From contig JANJXV010000016.1 in the NCBI GenBank assembly GCA_024803745.1, positions 39,227,001 through 39,291,000 on the forward strand: 64,000 nucleotides of DNA, read 5' to 3'. The position numbers and the translations under genes were made by a program. Shown here one piece after another: positions 61,001-64,000 of the stretch; within the stretch, counting starts at the first letter, position 1; each line of letters begins with the position of its first letter. Below the pieces are notes generated by a model. The model was given only the letters and a program-made list of their open reading frames with translations. It did no database searches and was not told the origin of the DNA. The stretch comes from Megascapheus bottae. Lineage: Eukaryota > Chordata > Mammalia > Rodentia > Geomyidae.

Positions 61001-62507
61001 TCAAATAAGAAAACAGAAAATAAGTTAATTGGCTTTCCTCTTACTCTGCTCCTTGGGCATCCAAATATCTGTGATCAAGAACTAAGCTGGGTTTTATTCC
61101 TCCTTCTTGGGAAACAGCTGTGCCCTCTTTCCAATGTCCGGCATGATAAAGGTATATTTAATATTAATGTGGGGCCCTGCTGACTATTGAGCGGCCCTAG
61201 ATTGTTTAAACAATGGAGCTATTTATTGTGGCGACTGGACATGCCACAAAGACCAGCAACCTGGTTATGGTATTGGTAAATTGAATCTACGGTGACAACT
61301 CAACATATGAAGACAAAAAGCAGACATTGTGCATAAGATTAAAGGACTCAGTTAATTTTGCCTTTGTCATGAAAACCTAAGTAATTGCTTTTACCATTGA
61401 ACCATAGGTGAGCCACGCCTTGATTATTACCTGTCACAGTACTGTGAGGGACTTTCCTTGACCTCATAAGAAAAACAGCTCCATGTATGTCACTTGCTAT
61501 GACCATTTCTACGGCCTCTCCCTTTGACTCTTAATGATTTAGGTCCTTTTGTGATAAAATCACGGTCATAATTGTAGCTATTTCCTGAGATCTGTGAGTG
61601 ATCGCAGTGGTTGATGCTATGCAAGGGATGGCAGGAAACTGAATTTGTACTTGGTCAAGAGCAAGGGGCGGCCTGGAAGACTCAAATGTGGCTGTGGCTG
61701 GGGTGCCATGGACAGGAGGTATATCAGACTTGGAAGACTGGCCAAGCTCCATGAGAGATAACATCAGAATTCCATACAGCTAAAACACAGGGAAAGCCTA
61801 TGTTGTTTTTTTTTTTTTCTGGTCATCATTGTGATTGTTGCATACTCAGAGTGTCCAAAGACGATGAGTATACATTCAAACCTTCAGTATTAGAAAAACA
61901 AAACAGAGAGATGTAACAACATTAAAAATATCATTCTGGGTTCTGTACCTCCTCTATTTGGATAAAGATCACTGCTTTTTGACGAACATGTGTCTCATTT
62001 GTTTTTTTAAAAAATCCATTAGAAATTCTGATATCCAATCTGTGTCACGATTGCAAGTACTTTGTCTTCCTTGGGAAAACAGGAATTTTAGGAAGAACCC
62101 TGTGTTTAAAACACTTTGTTCACAATGCACCGTCAGTCATCAATTGCCAGGGAGCATACCCCAGCTCCAACATTCAGGAGAAGGAACCCCTCCCAGTGCC
62201 CAGCAAAAGGTGAGTTGTGTCCCCCGAAGCCAAGGGACTTTCATTCATGTAAGGTCCACATAATCAGCTTAAGGCCAGATCATGTTTAGTCAAGGTTCTT
62301 CACATTTGGAGCTTTTCACAGGAAGCTAAATACTGGAAAATGTGAATAAGTTACAGACATCAGATCAATTCCTTTCTGATCATAATTTTATCTTCTTGCC
62401 AGGGCTGATATATCATCTAAATTAAATAACTATACAATATATCAAGTGGAAGATGACCATTAGATAACTTAATGTATAGAGATACATAACTAGCCTAGAT
62501 ATTCAGA
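58036..62507. other. Non-coding sequence, nothing recognised
   Basis: About 4.5 kb of AT-rich unique-looking DNA. Open frames reach 101 codons (61958-62263, plus strand) without domain features. No repeat family was recognised. Confidence 0.5.
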
Positions 62508-62905
62508 AGGGATAAACAGAAATCCCTCACCCATCCCAGGAGTTACATTCCAGAGATCCCTCGCAATAGACAAAAACATGTAAAGTACCAATATTACATA
62601 TATTTTATTATTTATATGTCTTAGGTCTTTATAAACCTTCCCCACTATCCTATAAACCTTTCCCACTCTCTTATTAACTCTAACAATTTTCTTTTTTAAT
62701 ACTGTTTTAAAAATTTTAGGCAAAAATACTTAAAATTGTATATGAATACCTGTATACACCACAAAATTACACCATATAGGGAAAACTCCAGGATACAGAA
62801 TTAGACATGTTTAAAAAAATAAAATAATAAAACGCTTGATATAGTGAAGCTGTAATAGGAAAAACATGATATAGTGAAGGATAAGCATATGCCACTTTTA
62901 ACACT
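62508..62905. mobile_element. Tigger-like non-autonomous DNA transposon remnant
   Basis: The segment has the features of old mammalian mariner/Tigger-type elements. Near the left end, ATCCCTCGCAATAGACAAAA; in the middle, TTAGGTCTTTATAAACCTTC with the CTATAAACCTTTCCCAC motif repeated; then TTTTAAAAATTTTAGGCAAA; near the right end, two copies of a GATATAGTGAAG block. Ends and TA target duplication were not resolved. The 77-codon minus-strand frame in it is not a transposase. Confidence 0.5.
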
Positions 62906-62978
62906 GTCACATTTAAATGTGAAATAACATACTTCAAAAATTATTGAAAATTCTATTTAACTAACCCTCTATTGCTCA

Positions 62979-64000
62979 TTTTTTCATATATTTTTATTGT
63001 AATTAAGAGAAGGGTTACATTATATTTGTCAGATAGAATGTGCATTAATTCACATACATTGATACCCTTTATCATGTCTTAGTCCCCATTTCCCTCCCAC
63101 CACCTCCACCTCTTATCTTGTTTTCCCCCTTCCCTATCCAATTTCAAATAACAAAACACAAATATATCAAATATATCAGATAACAAAGTGAGATACTGTA
63201 ACAATATGAGATTACCAAGGGACAGCAAAGGAGATGAGAGATAACAGTACATTAAGGACAATAATCACTCACTATATGGCTTTTGTTTCTGTATCCTAGA
63301 GGTCCTTTCATTTAGTGTCATACTATATGGCCTTATGTATCAAGGTTTTGCTCTATTGCAAATCTCTGCTATGAGAACCCAAGTTTTCCACTGATTATGA
63401 CAAATGAGGGAAACCATTGAGCCTAAGTTCCTTTGAGTCTGGCTTACTTCACTTAATATGATCTTTTCTAAGTCTTTCCATTTCCTAACAAATGGGGCAA
63501 TGTCATTCTTTCTGACAGCAGCATAGAATTCCATTGTGTACAAATACCACATCTTGTGATCCACTCATCAATTGAGGGACATCTGGGTTGGTTCCATATC
63601 TTTGCTATGGTGAATAGTGCTGCAATGAACATCATTGTGCTAGTCGATTTAGTATGCCCTTGTTTCTGGACAATTGGGTAAATGCCTAGTAGTGGAATTG
63701 CTGGGTCATAGGGGAGATCTATGTTTAGTGTTTTGAGGAACTGCCATACTGCTTTCCATAGTGGTTGAACAAGTTTGCACTCCCACAAACAGTGTAGTAG
63801 TGATGTCTCCTGGCCACATCCCCTCCAGCATCTGTTGTTGTTAGTTTTCCTGATCCTGGCCATTCTAACTGGAGTGAGGTGGAATCTTAGAGTTGTTTTG
63901 ATTTGCATTTCTTTTATGACCAGAGTTGTCGAGCATTTCTTCATGAGTCTCTAGGCCATTTTTGTTTCTTCTTCAGAGAAGACTCTTTTAAGTCTTTGGC
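62979..64000 (-). mobile_element. L1 element, 3' part, minus strand, running off the window
   Basis: The tail is at 62979-63000 (T-rich complement of AATAAAAATATATG). The 3' UTR extends to about 63340, including the C-rich complement of the G tract (63085-63130). ORF2 sequence follows to the window edge. It is the best-preserved L1 here, with long open stretches of ORF2. The element must continue beyond 64000, so its full length and 5' end are unknown. Confidence 0.93.
63340..64000 (-). pseudogene. L1 ORF2 C-terminal region, disrupted
   Basis: L1 ORF2 encodes the endonuclease and reverse transcriptase that drive target-primed reverse transcription of L1 and, in trans, of SINEs. Only the C-terminal region is in the window, including the cysteine-bearing stretch ([18 protein letters not shown]) and the conserved blocks [24 protein letters not shown] and [10 protein letters not shown]. 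The frame is broken at least twice: an in-frame TAG at 63951-63953, and a one-base loss near 63554-63558 in the codons after DEWI, after which the sequence continues in the next frame ([10 protein letters not shown] to ICNRAKP, stop near 63340). The copy is therefore not functional as it stands. The catalytic reverse-transcriptase domain lies outside the window. No L1 ORF1 is present. Confidence 0.9.

Overview
The window looks like nuclear DNA of a rodent of the superfamily Geomyoidea (kangaroo rats, pocket mice, pocket gophers). It is AT-rich, has no open reading frame that reads like a cellular protein, carries mammalian microsatellites and mammalian LINE-1 (L1) fragments, and holds about ten copies of a dimeric SINE. 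The left half of that SINE is an ID-like, tRNA-Ala-type unit with a B box GGTTCGATTCC; the right half is a separate unit joined through an A-rich linker. This matches the published description of IDL-Geo, a SINE reported only from Geomyoidea. I recognise no protein-coding exon, structural RNA gene, CRISPR array, operon or prokaryotic feature. The window is best read as intergenic or deep-intronic DNA; which of the two cannot be decided from it.

Layout. 1-5.4 kb: unique sequence with two SINEs. 5.4-7.1 kb: an ID-like monomer, an L1 3' UTR, a 7SL-like/Geo SINE and two microsatellites. 9.8-14.4 kb: a SINE with an internal duplication, an unidentified insert with a 16-bp target-site duplication (TSD), very AT-rich sequence and two old SINEs. 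15.4-19 kb: an L1 cluster, including a rearranged L1 inserted next to another L1, followed by an IDL-Geo. 19-25.4 kb: mostly unique. 25.4-26.8 kb: a SINE, an old L1 remnant and a tail-to-tail IDL-Geo pair. 27-33 kb: mostly unique with one IDL-Geo. 33.9-34.7 kb: an ancient L1 3' end. 34.7-40.5 kb: unique. 40.6-47.3 kb: the densest region, with SINEs inserted into SINEs, two IDL-Geo copies at the same target, a rearranged L1 with a 16-bp TSD, and an L1::Geo chimera inserted inside that L1. 47.3-62.5 kb: mostly unique, with microsatellites, three SINEs and two older L1 3' ends. 62.5-64 kb: a Tigger-like DNA transposon remnant and a fairly young L1 on the minus strand that runs off the window.

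The elements form one system: L1 supplies endonuclease and reverse transcriptase, and the two SINE families (ID-like/Geo and 7SL-like/Geo) are its parasites. Many copies keep readable TSDs, so insertion order and mechanism can often be inferred. The most interesting observations are (1) two L1 insertions with nearly the same inverted architecture, (2) repeated cDNA breakpoints at the G-rich tract of the L1 3' UTR, and (3) an L1 3' end fused to a lone Geo monomer at their A-rich stretches, with its own direct repeats. No previously undescribed gene system was found. All calls are from reading the sequence; no alignment or database search was run.
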